Source: CAIRDP01 sp037138335 (lineage in GTDB: Bacteria > Bacteroidota > Bacteroidia > Bacteroidales > FEN-979). From it: a DNA stretch of 64,000 nt. Under the pieces are notes generated by a model, which did not search any database, was not told the DNA's origin, and worked only from the letters and a program-made list of their open reading frames with translations. Below, piece by piece: positions 63,901 through 64,000 of the stretch (position 1 is the first letter of the stretch; each line of letters opens with the position of its first letter). The position numbers and the translations under genes were made by a program. Location: assembly GCA_037138335.1 (NCBI GenBank), contig JBAXIO010000006.1, positions 1-64,000 on the forward strand, in the 5' to 3' direction.

Positions 63901-64000
63901 CCATAGTGGCTCTTACCGGGTATGCCTCAATTGGCGACCGCGACAGGCTTATTTCATTGGGATTTTCGGGATATCTGCCCAAACCTGTAACGAAAGAAGT
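60984..64000 (+). CDS. Membrane hybrid histidine kinase with PAS, GAF and receiver domains, 3' end cut off
   Basis: The frame stays open from ATG 60984 to the right edge (1005 codons). Order: TM segment (about 17-37), extracytoplasmic sensor region, second TM (about 300-325), PAS (about 353-470), GAF-like (about 475-630), HisKA with phospho-acceptor His655 (NHELRTP), HATPase_c (IDNAIKYT, DTGIGI, GSGLGLSISKK) and a receiver domain with phospho-acceptor Asp947 (LILMDIN). It senses an unknown signal and passes phosphate internally; more output may follow past the edge. It is divergent from glgB over 113 bases, which does not prove control of that operon. Confidence 0.93.
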   Translation, partial: MPQTEYPENKFRLNWKQFIFVFLLIVGLFSGGHFYYNQQREDILAINKEFLSAVSGFKVNEINNWILERKAEGSFIAASREFVLHFAKLLEQPGNTDHRQSIRDWLDPIRRNHDYSNIVLFDSRGRQVFSLVDNNAGPWAEGLSSSDMDHLITGKVMLSEIKKYKDGTSYLTSSVAMTLKKEIIGYAVFFINPSRNLFPALAAWPVKRITAENILIHHDIKSTFYLSGSRIVPDTIIAFTTPSMADEICRTVPLKGALLLPDSRDYRGVPVLAELRHIEGTNWWLICKIDKSELTAPLQKSAVTLILYISIFVLVITISAALIWKSQQLEHYRSRFTFQQKSHMDEEQIRYMNALLQEINDAIITFDRDMIIQSWNKGAERIYGWRAEEVVGKFAGGSLRVDFPGAGRAGIFEELAQKGTWKGELVHKRKDGSTAYILSSTSQLKDDKGDVLGIITINKDISDVIQSGKIKGAVYRISELAHSVKGLNDLFANIHIVIGDLMDANNLFIALMEPDGETISFPYFIDEKDPPPAPRKRGNTLTDIVLRTGKHLLAKPEDIQYFIDRGIIETKGTIAIDWLGVPLKIDKEVIGVMAVQSYNPKIRYGEHEVDVLIFVSEQIALSIQRMKMQQELVVQKQKAEVSSKLTSSLLANMNHELRTPMNGILGFAEILTNDLLDPDTRAKAENILISGRRLMDTLDAIMDLSHLESDKVNRKFVPLSIKKTVLKILSNYEPLVKRKNLSLNLNVPAYIQILGDDYLLQHLLRCLIDNAIKYTEEGSITIEASELNESPKTSIAISVKDTGIGIAEENFELIFETFRQVSEGYGRKFEGSGLGLSISKKIAALLNGEIRLKSRVGEGSEFIVILPSAEPYFEQPPEKTHGQEARLHASSLIPKSSISVLVVEDNLVNLQLLTLYIQDTCTAYSALDGKAAIESACQKHFDLILMDINLGPGIDGIQTMLEIRKRPEYKNVPIVALTGYASIGDRDRLISLGFSGYLPKPVTKE

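Overview
The window is chromosomal DNA from an environmental member of the Bacteroidota, probably a Bacteroidales or Marinilabiliales relative. The evidence is SusC/SusD/SusE outer-membrane proteins, C-terminal type IX secretion (Por/T9SS) sorting domains on four secreted proteins, many lipoproteins, no Shine-Dalgarno-like leaders, and several copies of the Bacteroidota -7 promoter element TAnnTTTG a few tens of bases before start codons. No integrase, transposase, phage gene or CRISPR array was seen. The genus cannot be named from the sequence alone.

Left part (1-6174): the cut end of a cytosolic PepD dipeptidase; a partner-switching signalling module (membrane sensor fused to a SpoIIE/RsbU-type phosphatase and an RsbW-like kinase domain, then a STAS protein, then a class III cyclase-like protein); a ZIP metal transporter; and two tRNA-Leu genes (GAG and CAG), each with its own terminator. 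Short tandem repeats of period 8 and period 7 lie between genes.

Middle-left (6175-15800): a relatively AT-rich islet follows the tRNAs. It holds a 600-base non-coding stretch with palindromes and a possible small RNA, then three secreted amide-bond hydrolases (N-formylglutamate amidohydrolase-like, Ntn/C45-C69-like, cyanophycinase-like) with a broken gene among them. A GH27 alpha-galactosidase and a set of small lipoproteins of unknown role follow.

Middle (15815-31728): a TPR protein translationally coupled to a secreted caspase-fold protein that has lost both catalytic residues; a four-gene RND efflux operon (adaptor, pump, TolC-type channel, porin); a large secreted repeat protein; peptidase E; and a T9SS-secreted protein with three starch-binding-like repeats.

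Right part (31811-60870): a large starch/glycogen utilisation locus. A T9SS-secreted alpha-amylase is divergent from susC-susD-susE. A bidirectional terminator separates these from a converging, tightly packed 12-gene unit: glgB, MFS transporter, degenerate S9-like lipoprotein, malQ, neopullulanase (SusA-like), MFS transporter, esterase, GH13 lipoprotein, GH13 lipoprotein, GH127-like enzyme, GH13 enzyme, esterase. The inferred flow is: surface digestion by the T9SS amylase; capture and import by SusCDE; periplasmic hydrolysis by SusA and other GH13 enzymes; MFS import of maltodextrins; then remodelling by MalQ and storage by GlgB. The most unusual gene is susD, which carries two SusE-type starch-binding modules inserted inside the SusD fold. 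The window ends inside a hybrid histidine kinase divergent from glgB.
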